Assembly: GCA_040905905.1 (NCBI GenBank)
Contig: JBBDQN010000057.1
Span: 7,250-71,249 of the forward strand
Direction: 5' to 3'
Source of the DNA: JAICND01 sp040905905
GTDB taxonomy: Bacteria; Actinomycetota; Acidimicrobiia; Spongiisociales; ZC4RG35
DNA: 64,000 bases
The position numbers and the translations under genes are program-made. Below, piece after piece: positions 51,005-59,616 of the stretch; position 1 is the first letter of the stretch; each line of letters starts with the position of its first letter. The notes under the pieces are model-generated. The model had not been told where the DNA came from and made no database searches. It saw only the letters and a list, made by a program, of their open reading frames with translations.

Positions 51005-52380
51005 CCTCGTATAGGTCGTTGAGCTTTTGGCACGACACCGCCGGTGAGGACCTGGTGCCGCGGCCAGCTCTTGATGGTCTCGTTGAGGCTGACCTCGCCA
51101 TCGTAGGAGCCGGGTACACGGGCCTCTGGACCGCCTATTACTTGAAGAAGGTTCGGCCCGACCTGCGAGTCGTAGTCGTCGAAGCCGAGGTAGCCGGGTT
51201 TGGGGCTTCGGGTCGCAATGGCGGGTGGGCCACCGGGGAAATCGCCGGCAACCGAGCGGCGATGGCCCGCCTCCATGGCCGCGAACCGGTCCAGCGGTTG
51301 GTGCGGACAATGTTTGAGACAGTCGACGAGATCGCCCGGGTGTTGGGAGAGGAGGGGATCGAGTGCCATTTCGAAAAGGGTGGGATCCTCTGCTTCGCAA
51401 CGAATTCCGCCCATGTCGTGCGCCTTCAACACGAGCTTGACCACCAGCGATCATGGGGACTGGGAGAGGACGACTATCGCTGGCTGACGGCCGATGAGCT
51501 GGACGACCGAGCCCGGGTGGCCGGGTCGCTGGGTGCCGTCTACACCCCCCATGCCGCAGCAATCCATCCCGGTCGGTTGGTGCGCGGTCTGGCCGCGGCG
51601 GTCGAGCGCTCCGGAGTGACGATCTATGAAAGGAGCCGGGCGGGGATTGTGGAGCCGGGCATCGTTGTCACCGATCACGGCAGCGTGCGTGCCAAGACGG
51701 TGTTGCGTTGCACCGAGGCCTTTACTCGCGACCTCCCCGGTCAGCGCCGCAACTACCTCCCCGTCTACTCGTTGATGGTGGCCACCGAGCCGCTCGGCGG
51801 GGCCTTCTGGACCGATGTGGGCTTCGGTCGACGCGAGGTTTTCAACGACGCCCGTCACCTGGTCATCTACGGCCAACGCACTTTTGACGGACGGCTCGCG
51901 TTTGGGGGGCGGGGTGGCCGTTATCACTTCGGGTCGATGGTCGATCCTTCGCTCGATCGTCAGCCCCGGGTCCACGAGGCAGTCGCCCGCATCCTTCGCA
52001 CGCTCTTTCCGGCGGCTGCCGATGCGCGGATCACCCACACCTGGGGCGGGGCGGTGGCGATTCCCCGCGACTGGCGCCCGGCCGTGGTCTTCGATCGGAC
52101 TTCGGGCTTTGGCTGGGCGGGTGGTTACGTCGGAGAAGGAGTGGCGGCGTCCAACCTGGCCGGTCGAACTTTGGCCGACCTGGTACTGGAACGCGACACC
52201 GATCTCACCAGGCTTCCCTGGGTGCAGCACCGGGTTCGCCGCTGGGAGCCCGAACCGCTGCGGTTCCTGGGTGTTAACGCCGCGATCCGGCTCGCACCCA
52301 TCGCCGACCGGATGGAGGCACGCACGGGTCGACCCTCTCGAGTCATGGGAGGCCTGCTCGACACCCTGACGGGCAGATAA
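51001..52380 (+). CDS. FAD-dependent oxidoreductase, gamma-glutamylputrescine-oxidase-like (PuuB type)
   Basis: The FAD motif LAIVGAGYTGLWTAYYLKK, the GASGRNGGWATGEI loop, AIHPGRLVRGLAAAVERSGVTIYE, LPVYSLMVATEPL, THTWGGAVAIPRDWRPAVVFD and WAGGYVGEGVAASNLAGRTLADL are shared with PuuB and related amine oxidoreductases. It would oxidise an amine to an aldehyde, which the divergent aldehyde dehydrogenase could process. The substrate is inferred from the neighbourhood. GTG start overlaps the preceding stop. Confidence 0.82.
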   Translation: MTSYRSLSFWHDTAGEDLVPRPALDGLVEADLAIVGAGYTGLWTAYYLKKVRPDLRVVVVEAEVAGFGASGRNGGWATGEIAGNRAAMARLHGREPVQRLVRTMFETVDEIARVLGEEGIECHFEKGGILCFATNSAHVVRLQHELDHQRSWGLGEDDYRWLTADELDDRARVAGSLGAVYTPHAAAIHPGRLVRGLAAAVERSGVTIYERSRAGIVEPGIVVTDHGSVRAKTVLRCTEAFTRDLPGQRRNYLPVYSLMVATEPLGGAFWTDVGFGRREVFNDARHLVIYGQRTFDGRLAFGGRGGRYHFGSMVDPSLDRQPRVHEAVARILRTLFPAAADARITHTWGGAVAIPRDWRPAVVFDRTSGFGWAGGYVGEGVAASNLAGRTLADLVLERDTDLTRLPWVQHRVRRWEPEPLRFLGVNAAIRLAPIADRMEARTGRPSRVMGGLLDTLTGR

Positions 52381-52413
52381 CCCGACCAACCCGATATAGG
52401 TGATAGAAACCAG

Positions 52414-53685
52414 GTGATGACACCGCTCCCTTGGTCGTTGCTGCCGGATTCCGCCGAGGAGGGTCCCGTCGGGGAGCTGGAGATCGGAGGTTGTTCCACG
52501 CTCGAGCTGGCGGAGCAGTTCGGCACCCCTCTCTTTGTCTATGACGAAGCCCATCTCCGCACTCGCGCCCGACAGGCTCGGGAGCTCTTTGGGGACGGTG
52601 CCGTTTACGCAGCGAAGGCTTTCCTCTGCAAGGCCATGGCCGGGCTGGCGCACGATGAAGGTCTCCGGATCGACGTCGCCACCGGGGGTGAGATGTTCGT
52701 GGCCCTGGCGACCGGGGTCCCTGGTGACCGACTCGTGATGCACGGCAACAACAAAAGTGTCGAGGAGCTGGCCGAGGCCGCTCAGGCCGGAGTGGGCCGG
52801 CTGGTGGTCGACAACTTTGACGAGTTGGACCGGGTCGAGGAACTCCATGAGCAAACCGGCCACATATTCGATGTTCTCTTGCGGGTGACGCCGGGGGTGG
52901 AGGCTCACACTCATCACTACATCGCCACAGGTCAGGACGACACCAAGTTCGGATTCACCCTCTCAACCGGCGCCGCTACAGCGGCGGTGAGACGGGCACG
53001 ATCGATAAGAGGGATCCGGCTGCGGGGAATTCACCTTCACATCGGTTCACAGGTGTTCCTGGTCGATTCCTTCGCAGCGGCGCTGGGGGTGGTGGCGTCG
53101 TTCGTCAAAATCCACGACCTGGAGGAGTTATCGATGGGGGGCGGGCTGGGTGTGGCCTATGTCGAGGGTGAGACGGCGCCGTCGATGGTCGACTGGGCGC
53201 GGATGCTGACCACCGCAGCGGCCGACGCCGGGATCAGTGCTGCCTTGTCGGTGGAGCCCGGCAGGGCGATCGTTGCCCAGGCTGCCATCACCATTTACAC
53301 CGTCGGAACGATCAAGGAGATCCCGGGCGTGCGGACCTATGTTGCGGTCGACGGGGGGATGAGTGACAACCCGCGACCGGTCCTCTACGGGAGCGGGTAT
53401 GAGACTTTCCTGCCAAGAGCGGTTAGGGCCACCCGGCCGCGGGCTGTACGACTGGTCGGGAAACACTGCGAATCCGGTGATGTCCTCGTGATGAAAGGAA
53501 TGGTCCCCGACGATCTCGGGGTGGGCGACCTCATCGCCACGCCCGTCACCGGGGCTTACGGCCACTCGATGGGATCCAACTACAACAAAGTGGGTCGGCC
53601 CGCGGTCGTTTTCGCGAAGGACGGCGTTCCCCGCCTGGTCGTGCGTCGCGAGACGTATGAAGACTTGGTGCGGAACGACCTGTGA
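52414..53685 (+). CDS. lysA: Diaminopimelate decarboxylase-like PLP enzyme
   Basis: An alanine-racemase-like barrel with YAAKAFLCKAMAGLA (PLP lysine), GVEAHTHHYIATGQDDTKFGF, GIHLHIGSQV, MGGGLGVAY, VEPGRAIVAQA, and the substrate-site KHCESGDVL, GAYGHSMGSNYN and RRETYEDLV, all characteristic of LysA. It normally makes lysine from meso-diaminopimelate. In this amine block it may be the housekeeping enzyme or a paralogue acting on another diamino acid. GTG at 52414 has GGTGAT nine bases upstream; ATG at 52417 is alternative. Confidence 0.83.
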   Translation: MMTPLPWSLLPDSAEEGPVGELEIGGCSTLELAEQFGTPLFVYDEAHLRTRARQARELFGDGAVYAAKAFLCKAMAGLAHDEGLRIDVATGGEMFVALATGVPGDRLVMHGNNKSVEELAEAAQAGVGRLVVDNFDELDRVEELHEQTGHIFDVLLRVTPGVEAHTHHYIATGQDDTKFGFTLSTGAATAAVRRARSIRGIRLRGIHLHIGSQVFLVDSFAAALGVVASFVKIHDLEELSMGGGLGVAYVEGETAPSMVDWARMLTTAAADAGISAALSVEPGRAIVAQAAITIYTVGTIKEIPGVRTYVAVDGGMSDNPRPVLYGSGYETFLPRAVRATRPRAVRLVGKHCESGDVLVMKGMVPDDLGVGDLIATPVTGAYGHSMGSNYNKVGRPAVVFAKDGVPRLVVRRETYEDLVRNDL

Positions 53686-54119
53686 TCGTCCGTCGAGCCA
53701 CTCTCGACGATCTCGACATCTTGCTCACGCTGGCAGCGGAGTTCAACGATATCGATCGTCACGATCACGACCCGGTGCGGGTTCGGGCGGCGATGCAACC
53801 TCTGTTGGTTTCGGATGACCTTGGTGTCGTCTATCTATTCGGCGATGGCCTCGGGTATGCATTGGTAACCTGGGGCTATTCGATCGAATCCGGCGGTCGC
53901 GATGCCTTGCTGGACGAGATCTACACGAGGGAGCGAGGGAAGGGACGAGGAGGCGAACTGCTCGATGCTGTGCTCGAGGACCTGGCCCAACGGGGATTGC
54001 CGCGGGTATTCCTCGAAACCGAGGCCCACAACAAAGCCGTCCGCCGCTTCTACACCCGCCATGGCTTCCGGACCGAAGACTCGATCTGGATGACGCGAGA
54101 CCTCTGGCCTTTGTCGTGA
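53682..54119 (+). CDS. GNAT-family N-acetyltransferase
   Basis: A compact GNAT of 145 residues: VRRATLDDLDILLTLAAEF, LGYALVTWGYSIESGG, LDEIYTRERGKGRGGELLDAVLEDLA (acetyl-CoA loop R-G-K-G-R-G-G) and RVFLETEAHNKAVRRFYTRHGFR. Typical of amine or amino-acid acetyltransferases. GTG start overlaps the decarboxylase stop and its own stop overlaps the TPP enzyme start, so it belongs to the same operon. Confidence 0.85.
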   Translation: MIVRRATLDDLDILLTLAAEFNDIDRHDHDPVRVRAAMQPLLVSDDLGVVYLFGDGLGYALVTWGYSIESGGRDALLDEIYTRERGKGRGGELLDAVLEDLAQRGLPRVFLETEAHNKAVRRFYTRHGFRTEDSIWMTRDLWPLS

Positions 54120-55744
54120 TGAAGATCCACGGGGGCCAAATCATGGCCCGGGCCCTCAAAGCCGAAGGTGTGGATGTCGTCTTCACCTTGTCCGGCGGGC
54201 ACATCGTCGGTTTTCTCGACGGGTGTGTGCAAGAGGGGATCCGGGTTGTGGATGTGCGCCACGAGCAGGCCGCTGCCCATGCTGCCGAGGCCTATACACG
54301 TTTGACCGGTCGATTGGGAGTAGCGGCGGTCACCGCCGGGCCAGGAGTCACCGACACCATGACGGCAGTGGCCAACGCCTGGTATGCGTGCACGCCGATG
54401 CTGCTGATCGGCGGGCGTCACTTCATTCGTCAAGAGTTGAAGGGCGGGCTCCAGGAGATGAACCACCCCGCCCTGTTCGGGGCGATCACTGCCTGGTCGG
54501 CCACCGCCTGGCAGGTCGACCGGCTCGCTGACTACATCGCCACCGCCGCTCGTCACGCATTCGGAGGTCGGGGAGGTCCGGTTTTTCTCGACGTGCCGAT
54601 GGATGTGCAGTTCGACATGGTCAATGAAGAGGCCGTTGAGTGGCCTACCCACTACCGATCCCGACAATCACAGGGCGCCGACCAGGCCACTCTTGGGGCA
54701 ATTCAGAAGGCGTTGGGCGAGGCCGAGCGGCCGGTGATTTTTGCCGGAGCCGGCGCCCGACCGGGAAACGAGAACCGTTTGTTGGACCTAGCCGAGCTCC
54801 TGGGTGCTCCCACCTATCTCAACTCTCGCGCTCGAGGTTCGCTGCCGTTCGGTCACCCGTTGCTGGGCAACCACTCCCGCTCGCAAGCGATGGCCGAATG
54901 CGATCTCCTCCTTGCCTTGGGAGTCGATTGGGACTTCCGCACCAACTACGGGGACAAGGTGAACCCGGCGGCAACGGTAATCCACATCGACCTCGAGCCA
55001 GACCGAATCGGCTGGAATCGGGCCGCTCATTTTGGGGTCGTGGCCGACCCGCTCGTGGTGGTATCCCAACTCGGCGATTCCGCCGGCCTTGCCGGTCCGA
55101 TATCTGGCTGGGCGGAAAAGATCATGGCCTCCGACAGAGAGCGCCAGGTAGCCCTCGCCGCCGAAGCAGCAACGGCTCCAACTTCACCCGTCAATGCCCA
55201 ACGGTTCGCATCCGAAGTGGGCGCATTCTTCGGTACCGACGCCATCGTTTCAGTCGATGGAGGCGACATCGTTTCAACCACTGCTCGCTGGCTCCAAGTC
55301 TCGAATCCTGGCCACGTCCTCGATCCGGGACCGTTCGGGACCCTAGGCACCGGAGTTCCATTTGCCCTTGCGGCCAAGGTGGTCCATCCCGAGAAACTGG
55401 TCGGCATCGTGTTCGGCGACGGCGCCTTTGGTTTCAACGGTTTCGAGTACGACACGCTCGTCAGGCTGGGGCTTGCGGTGGTGGGAGTGATGGGCAACGA
55501 CGGCGTGTGGGGCAACATCAAGACCTTTCACCGCATGTTGTATCCGGATCGGGTGGTGGCGGCCGATCTCGGACGCCGCCCCTATCACGAGGTGGTGCGT
55601 GCCCTTGGGGGCTACGGGGAGTTGGTGACCGATGCGTCGGAGATTCGCCCTGCACTGGAGCGGGCCAAAGCCTCAGGGCTACCTGCGCTGGTCAATGTCC
55701 ACATCGAAGAGACGATGCGGATGTCAAGCAACTACAGCCAATAG
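54119..55744 (+). CDS. Thiamine-pyrophosphate enzyme, acetolactate-synthase/2-hydroxyacyl-CoA-lyase-like
   Basis: Three-domain TPP enzyme: MKIHGGQIMARALKAEGV, catalytic Glu in VRHEQAAAHAAEAYTR, GPGVTDTMTAVANAW; a central domain with RPVIFAGAGARPGNE; and the TPP/Mg site GDGAFGFNGFEYDTLVRLGL, then GNDGVWGNIK. Overall closest in feel to the oxalyl-CoA decarboxylase/2-hydroxyacyl-CoA-lyase branch of the acetolactate synthase family. No small regulatory subunit follows. ATG at 54119 overlaps the GNAT stop (TGATG). Confidence 0.83.
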   Translation: MKIHGGQIMARALKAEGVDVVFTLSGGHIVGFLDGCVQEGIRVVDVRHEQAAAHAAEAYTRLTGRLGVAAVTAGPGVTDTMTAVANAWYACTPMLLIGGRHFIRQELKGGLQEMNHPALFGAITAWSATAWQVDRLADYIATAARHAFGGRGGPVFLDVPMDVQFDMVNEEAVEWPTHYRSRQSQGADQATLGAIQKALGEAERPVIFAGAGARPGNENRLLDLAELLGAPTYLNSRARGSLPFGHPLLGNHSRSQAMAECDLLLALGVDWDFRTNYGDKVNPAATVIHIDLEPDRIGWNRAAHFGVVADPLVVVSQLGDSAGLAGPISGWAEKIMASDRERQVALAAEAATAPTSPVNAQRFASEVGAFFGTDAIVSVDGGDIVSTTARWLQVSNPGHVLDPGPFGTLGTGVPFALAAKVVHPEKLVGIVFGDGAFGFNGFEYDTLVRLGLAVVGVMGNDGVWGNIKTFHRMLYPDRVVAADLGRRPYHEVVRALGGYGELVTDASEIRPALERAKASGLPALVNVHIEETMRMSSNYSQ

Positions 55745-55801
55745 CCAGTTCGTCGGGACTTTGGGCTAGGTCCCCGGACAGGTATAGGGTGACCAGGTCC
55801 T

Positions 55802-56968
55802 ATGCGACGGCTCTCCCTTGTATTCATTCTCTTCGCCGCGTGCTCGGCCGAACCGACGCGGCCCATCACCACACCCCCGGCTGCCACGTCCTCGACCACT
55901 CCTACGACGCAGGCGACCACGACGACCGCAGTACCTTTCCTGGCAGGGGCGACCCAGGCTTGGGCCTCAGCAGTGGCCAACGTTTACGGTCCGGCTTGTG
56001 GAGGCGATCGCAGCCTTTTGCCGATCGAGTTGGCGGCCTTGGCCGCACCCGCAACGTGCCCGACCGGCGGAACTACCACGTTCGCCGATGTGCCGGGCGC
56101 CGTTCTCGCCGTGGCAGCCTTCGGTGAAGACCTTGTCTTTGGGGCCGACCAAGGCGCCGGATACGAAATCGTCGCGGTGAGACTGCCCTCGTTGGGCAAC
56201 ACGGATGGGTGGTACGGAGCCGTTCCAAAGATCATCGCCGTGGTCGGAGCAGACGCCCGCCCTGGCGAGGACCCTGCCGTCACCCGAGGCGACAGCCTCC
56301 ACCTCTTGGCCCTAAACGGAGCCGGAGCCGGTGGCCTCGTCGGCATTCCCCGCGACTCGTGGGTGCCTATTGGTGGCGGGGGCGCCAACAAGATCAACTC
56401 CGCCCTATCCCAGGGCGGTCCCGACCTCATGATGAACACTCTCACCTCGGTAACGGGGCTAGCTATTGGTGGATATGCCCTCACAGGTTTCGAGGGGTTT
56501 CAGCAATTGTGGGGCAACATTCTCGGCGGGGCAGAGGTGGACGTCCCTATCCGCATCGCCGATGCGGCAGCCGGGGCCGACTTCCAACCCGGGCGCCAGT
56601 ACCTCAATGGACCGCAAGCCCTCAGCTTTAGCCGGGCTCGCAAGGCTTTGGCAGGAGGAGACCTCACGCGTCAGTTTCACGGCGGTCTCGTTCTGATCGG
56701 CGGACTCCAACGGGCCCAGTCTTTGGGACCGCTCGGTTTACCGGGTTTGATGGCTGCCAGTGAACCCTGGATCAGGACAAACATCCGATGGGGTGACCTT
56801 CTATCGCTAGCGGCCCTGGCACTGGCCACGCCCACCGAACAGATCGGGAACGTTGTGGTTCCAGCCCGGGTTGGCACCGTTGGCTCAGCCTCGGTGGTCT
56901 TCCTGACCGACGGAGCTCAGGCGATCTTCACCGACCTGGCTGACGGTGCGATCGCCCCTGCAGCGTGA
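55802..56968 (+). CDS. LytR-CpsA-Psr (LCP) family lipoprotein
   Basis: The N-terminus (MRRLSLVFILFAACSAE) ends in a lipobox with Cys14, followed by a Thr/Pro linker. The LCP domain is recognisable by VVGADARPGEDPAVTRGDSLHLLAL, GLVGIPRDSWVPI, GGANKINSALSQGGPDLMMNTLTS, YALTGFEGFQQLWGNILGGAEVDVPI, and GPQALSFSRARKALAGGDLTRQ. LCP enzymes attach wall polymers to peptidoglycan; most are anchored by a membrane helix, so the lipoprotein anchor is less usual. Conserved Asp and Arg residues are kept. Confidence 0.82.
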   Translation: MRRLSLVFILFAACSAEPTRPITTPPAATSSTTPTTQATTTTAVPFLAGATQAWASAVANVYGPACGGDRSLLPIELAALAAPATCPTGGTTTFADVPGAVLAVAAFGEDLVFGADQGAGYEIVAVRLPSLGNTDGWYGAVPKIIAVVGADARPGEDPAVTRGDSLHLLALNGAGAGGLVGIPRDSWVPIGGGGANKINSALSQGGPDLMMNTLTSVTGLAIGGYALTGFEGFQQLWGNILGGAEVDVPIRIADAAAGADFQPGRQYLNGPQALSFSRARKALAGGDLTRQFHGGLVLIGGLQRAQSLGPLGLPGLMAASEPWIRTNIRWGDLLSLAALALATPTEQIGNVVVPARVGTVGSASVVFLTDGAQAIFTDLADGAIAPAA

Positions 56969-57035
56969 GGGTATATCGCCACTTAAGCTGCCGACCTCAC
57001 CGTCCGAATACCAATGGGCCGCGCAAAGGAGGGTG

Positions 57036-57866
57036 ATGGCCAGATCAAATTGGCCGGTCTTTTGGCTTGACAAGGTCCGGCGAGAAGCGCTCCGTGCTGA
57101 CGCCTACCTCGTGCCGATCCGATGGTTCATGGGGATCGCATGGCTCAGGTCTGCGGCTGAGAAACTCTTCGATCCTGCCTGGCACGACGGAGACACATTG
57201 CGCGACTTCTTGGGAGCTGAAGCCATGCAGGGCTTGGCGGCCTTTCCCGAATTCGGAACTTTCCTCCAAACAGTGGTTGAGCCGTCGGCTCCTCTGGTGT
57301 CCGGGCTGGTCTTGGCGCTTCAGCTCATTTGTGGAGCCGGAATTCTGGTGGGGACGTTTACCAATGCGGCGTTGCTGATCGGGATGGGGATGAACCTGGC
57401 CTTCATGCTCGCCGGTGCGCCAAACCCATCGGCGTTTTACTTACTGATCCAGTCCGTTTTGTTCGCGGCCAACGCCGGGGCAATTGTGGGATTCGATGGT
57501 CGGATGTTGGCCCGGGAACGTTCGCTGCTGATCGCGGCGCGCTCGGCAGACCGAGTTCCGCGCCGCATGGACCGCTGGTGTCTCGGCATGCTGTCCGGCC
57601 TTCTGGCTGTGATCTCTATCTACAGCTTGGCCCACGGGACGGACTTCAGCGCGGCTGGCGCCGTTTCCGACCCGGCGCTCGTGTTGGGACTGGTGACGGC
57701 GCTGGCCGGTCTCCTCATGTTCGTCACCAGCTTGCGACCGTATACAACGCTCGTGGTGGATCTGTCGGAACGTCTTGCCAATCGTCAGTTAGCCGCCACT
57801 GAATCAGAGCGCACCAGTTACGGGGGTCGGCTAGAGGACCACCAACGCCACCACTCCAACCGCTAA
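57036..57866 (+). CDS. DoxX/DoxD-like membrane protein
   Basis: From the ATG at 57036 (AGGAGG just upstream) the protein has about five membrane segments with a DoxX-like pattern: YLVPIRWFMGIAWLRSAAEKLFDPAWHDGD, LVLALQLICGAGILVGTFTNAALLIGMGMNLAFMLAG, PSAFYLLIQSVLFAANAGAIVGFDG. DoxX proteins include thiosulfate:quinone oxidoreductase subunits and MmpS-like/SseA partners; no specific role can be given. The last 36 bp overlap the convergent uppP gene. Confidence 0.75.
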   Translation: MARSNWPVFWLDKVRREALRADAYLVPIRWFMGIAWLRSAAEKLFDPAWHDGDTLRDFLGAEAMQGLAAFPEFGTFLQTVVEPSAPLVSGLVLALQLICGAGILVGTFTNAALLIGMGMNLAFMLAGAPNPSAFYLLIQSVLFAANAGAIVGFDGRMLARERSLLIAARSADRVPRRMDRWCLGMLSGLLAVISIYSLAHGTDFSAAGAVSDPALVLGLVTALAGLLMFVTSLRPYTTLVVDLSERLANRQLAATESERTSYGGRLEDHQRHHSNR

Positions 57867-58589
57867 GCAGTAGACCGCGTAGACCCATAGGCCGGTTCGA
57901 CTGAGCATCCGCAACAAGAAGGCGATGGCGCCGTACCCGGTGATGGCAGCCACGGCCACCCCGACCCAGGTAGCCGTTTCTACTCCGGCTCCTCCTGCCA
58001 GGTTGCCCAACTCCAGCAGACCCGCACCCGTAACGGCCGGCACCCCGAGGAGAAAGGAGAACCTGGCTGCTTCCACCCGGTCAAATCTGCGGGCCAGGGC
58101 GGTGGCGATAGTCACGCCCGATCGCGACAGACCCGGCAGGATGGCGGTCACCTGGGCGAGGCCTACCCACAATGCGTCAAGTGGGCGAGCGTCCACGACC
58201 CGTCGCTCGCCTGGTTTGATGCGATCGGCCCCGAGCAGCACTACTCCGGTGAGGATCAAGAACCAGGCGGTCACGGTGACCGAGGTTTGGAGTTCCTCAA
58301 CCTGATCCCGCACCAGCAAGCCCAGAAACGCAGGCAGGGTGCCGACCGCCAGGAGCACCAGCAAGCGCCTTGCCTGGGGATCGGTGCGAAACCTCGTCAA
58401 AGACCACAGCTCATGGCGGAAATAGACGATCACCGCGAGCAAGGTGCCGAGATGGAGGACCGCGCTGACAGTTAGGTCGGGCCCGTCGATCCCCAGGAAC
58501 GCCGGAACCAGAACCAGGTGGCCATCAGAGGAGATGGGGAGAAACTCTGTGATGCCCTGTACTAGGCCCCATACGATCGCTTCAAACAC
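57831..58589 (-). CDS. uppP: Undecaprenyl-diphosphatase
   Basis: UppP/BacA motifs: VQGITEFLPISSDGHLVL near the N-terminus, RRFDRVEAARFSFLLGVP and LPGLSRSGVTIATAL, with seven or eight membrane helices. It recycles undecaprenyl diphosphate, the lipid carrier for wall polymers, and confers basal bacitracin resistance. The first motif has SSDGH instead of the common SSSGH or SSTGH. GTG start at 58589. Length (252 residues) is normal. Confidence 0.9.
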   Translation of the reverse strand: MFEAIVWGLVQGITEFLPISSDGHLVLVPAFLGIDGPDLTVSAVLHLGTLLAVIVYFRHELWSLTRFRTDPQARRLLVLLAVGTLPAFLGLLVRDQVEELQTSVTVTAWFLILTGVVLLGADRIKPGERRVVDARPLDALWVGLAQVTAILPGLSRSGVTIATALARRFDRVEAARFSFLLGVPAVTGAGLLELGNLAGGAGVETATWVGVAVAAITGYGAIAFLLRMLSRTGLWVYAVYCLAVGVVALVVL

Positions 58590-58598
58590 GGCGGCACG

Positions 58599-59123
58599 TT
58601 AACCCCCCGACCCCACCAGAACGGCCACCGAACCTTGGGCAACGGCGCTGGCCGCGGCGGCGGCATCGGCTTCCGGCACCGCCACGAGTGCGACGTTTCC
58701 GTCAAAGTCATCGACTTCCTGGATTCTTACGACAAGACCAATGACCACCCGCGGGATCTGCTCTTGGTCGACGACGAGTCGGACCTCGGTGCCGGCGCCG
58801 ACCCCGGCCGGGATGGGGACGTCAAGCGCCCACCACCCTACCGGCACCGCCGGGGCCTGACCGATCATCCCCGGTGTTAGAGGTTCACCGCGGGCCAGGG
58901 CCGTCGCCAGTACTCCGTCAGGTTTCACGGCCGGAAGGATGCCCGGGGGCACCGCTCTCATTTCGAAATCACCGGGGGTGACGGTGGCACCCGCCGTGAG
59001 ATCAGTCTTGGCAAACGGGTGAGGAACGGTCGGCTCAGGGACTAACTCGAACCACAACGCCACCACTACCGCCAGCACGGCACCAACCCGCCGCAGATAT
59101 GGAGGACGGGCAAGCCAAAACAT
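58599..59123 (-). CDS. SAF-domain protein (CpaB/RcpC-like)
   Basis: One N-terminal membrane helix (VGAVLAVVVALWFEL) is followed by a SAF domain (VPHPFAKTDLTAGATVTPGDFEMRAVPP, LATALARGEPLTPGMIG) and a beta-rich C-terminal part (VPIPAGVGAGTEVRLVV, VALVAVPEADAAAAASAVAQGSVAVLV). This order resembles the pilus-assembly protein CpaB, but no other Flp pilus gene is present in the window. It lies 9 bp upstream of uppP on the same strand, suggesting co-transcription. Confidence 0.7.
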   Translation of the reverse strand: MFWLARPPYLRRVGAVLAVVVALWFELVPEPTVPHPFAKTDLTAGATVTPGDFEMRAVPPGILPAVKPDGVLATALARGEPLTPGMIGQAPAVPVGWWALDVPIPAGVGAGTEVRLVVDQEQIPRVVIGLVVRIQEVDDFDGNVALVAVPEADAAAAASAVAQGSVAVLVGSGG

Positions 59124-59168
59124 CGGACCAACGTATCGGGTGGCTCCCGGAGCGGGAAGGGGGTCGGA

Positions 59169-59501
59169 TCAGTCGGAAGATTCGCCGCTGCCGGCGCTAG
59201 TGGAGGCAGGGGCAGGATCGGCCTTCTTGTCCGTCTTCTTTTCGGTCTTCCTATCGGTCTTTTTCTCGGACTTGTCGGTCTTCTTGTCGGAGGCCTTGTC
59301 GTCGCCGTTCGACTCGGAAACCTTGGGCCGAGAATCGGTTTTGTAGAAGCCGGAGCCCTTGAAAACCACTCCGCGGGAGTGGATCACCCGCTCGAGGTCA
59401 CCACCACATGTGCGGTGGCGCTTCAACTGGCGCTCGGCAAACGACTGCACCACTTCGAGGTGCTCCCCGCACTTTTCGCAGCGGTATTCGTATGTGGGCA
59501 T
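59169..59501 (-). CDS. FmdB-family zinc-ribbon protein with Lys/Asp-rich tail
   Basis: MPTYEYRCEKCGEHLEVVQS and VFKGSGFYKTDSR are the FmdB hallmarks. The second half of the zinc ribbon, usually C-P-x-C-G-G, reads HRTCGG here, giving a C-C-H-C ligand set. Residues ~60-110 are a low-complexity KK/TD/EK tail, probably disordered. FmdB proteins are small putative regulators of unknown mechanism. Confidence 0.85.
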   Translation of the reverse strand: MPTYEYRCEKCGEHLEVVQSFAERQLKRHRTCGGDLERVIHSRGVVFKGSGFYKTDSRPKVSESNGDDKASDKKTDKSEKKTDRKTEKKTDKKADPAPASTSAGSGESSD

Positions 59502-59616
59502 GGCGCGTTGTTCTCCCGACCGGACCTGTGGTGGATCAACAGTTTAAACGGCGCCCGTCCCTGTGGAATTCCCCCAGCGTCACCGTGGCGGCCCGCCGTT
59601 CTTACAATTGGTCTCG

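Noticed and set aside
51451..52917. 488-codon open frame on the minus strand, opposite the FAD oxidoreductase and lysA genes
   Set aside because: It has no recognisable domain, is rich in His/Gly/Arg/Pro, and lies wholly opposite two clear enzyme genes; a shadow of GC-rich codon use.
54640..56127. 495-codon open frame on the plus strand inside the TPP enzyme and LCP genes
   Set aside because: It is in another frame of genes with intact catalytic motifs, is dominated by Arg/Ser/Gly and has no domain.
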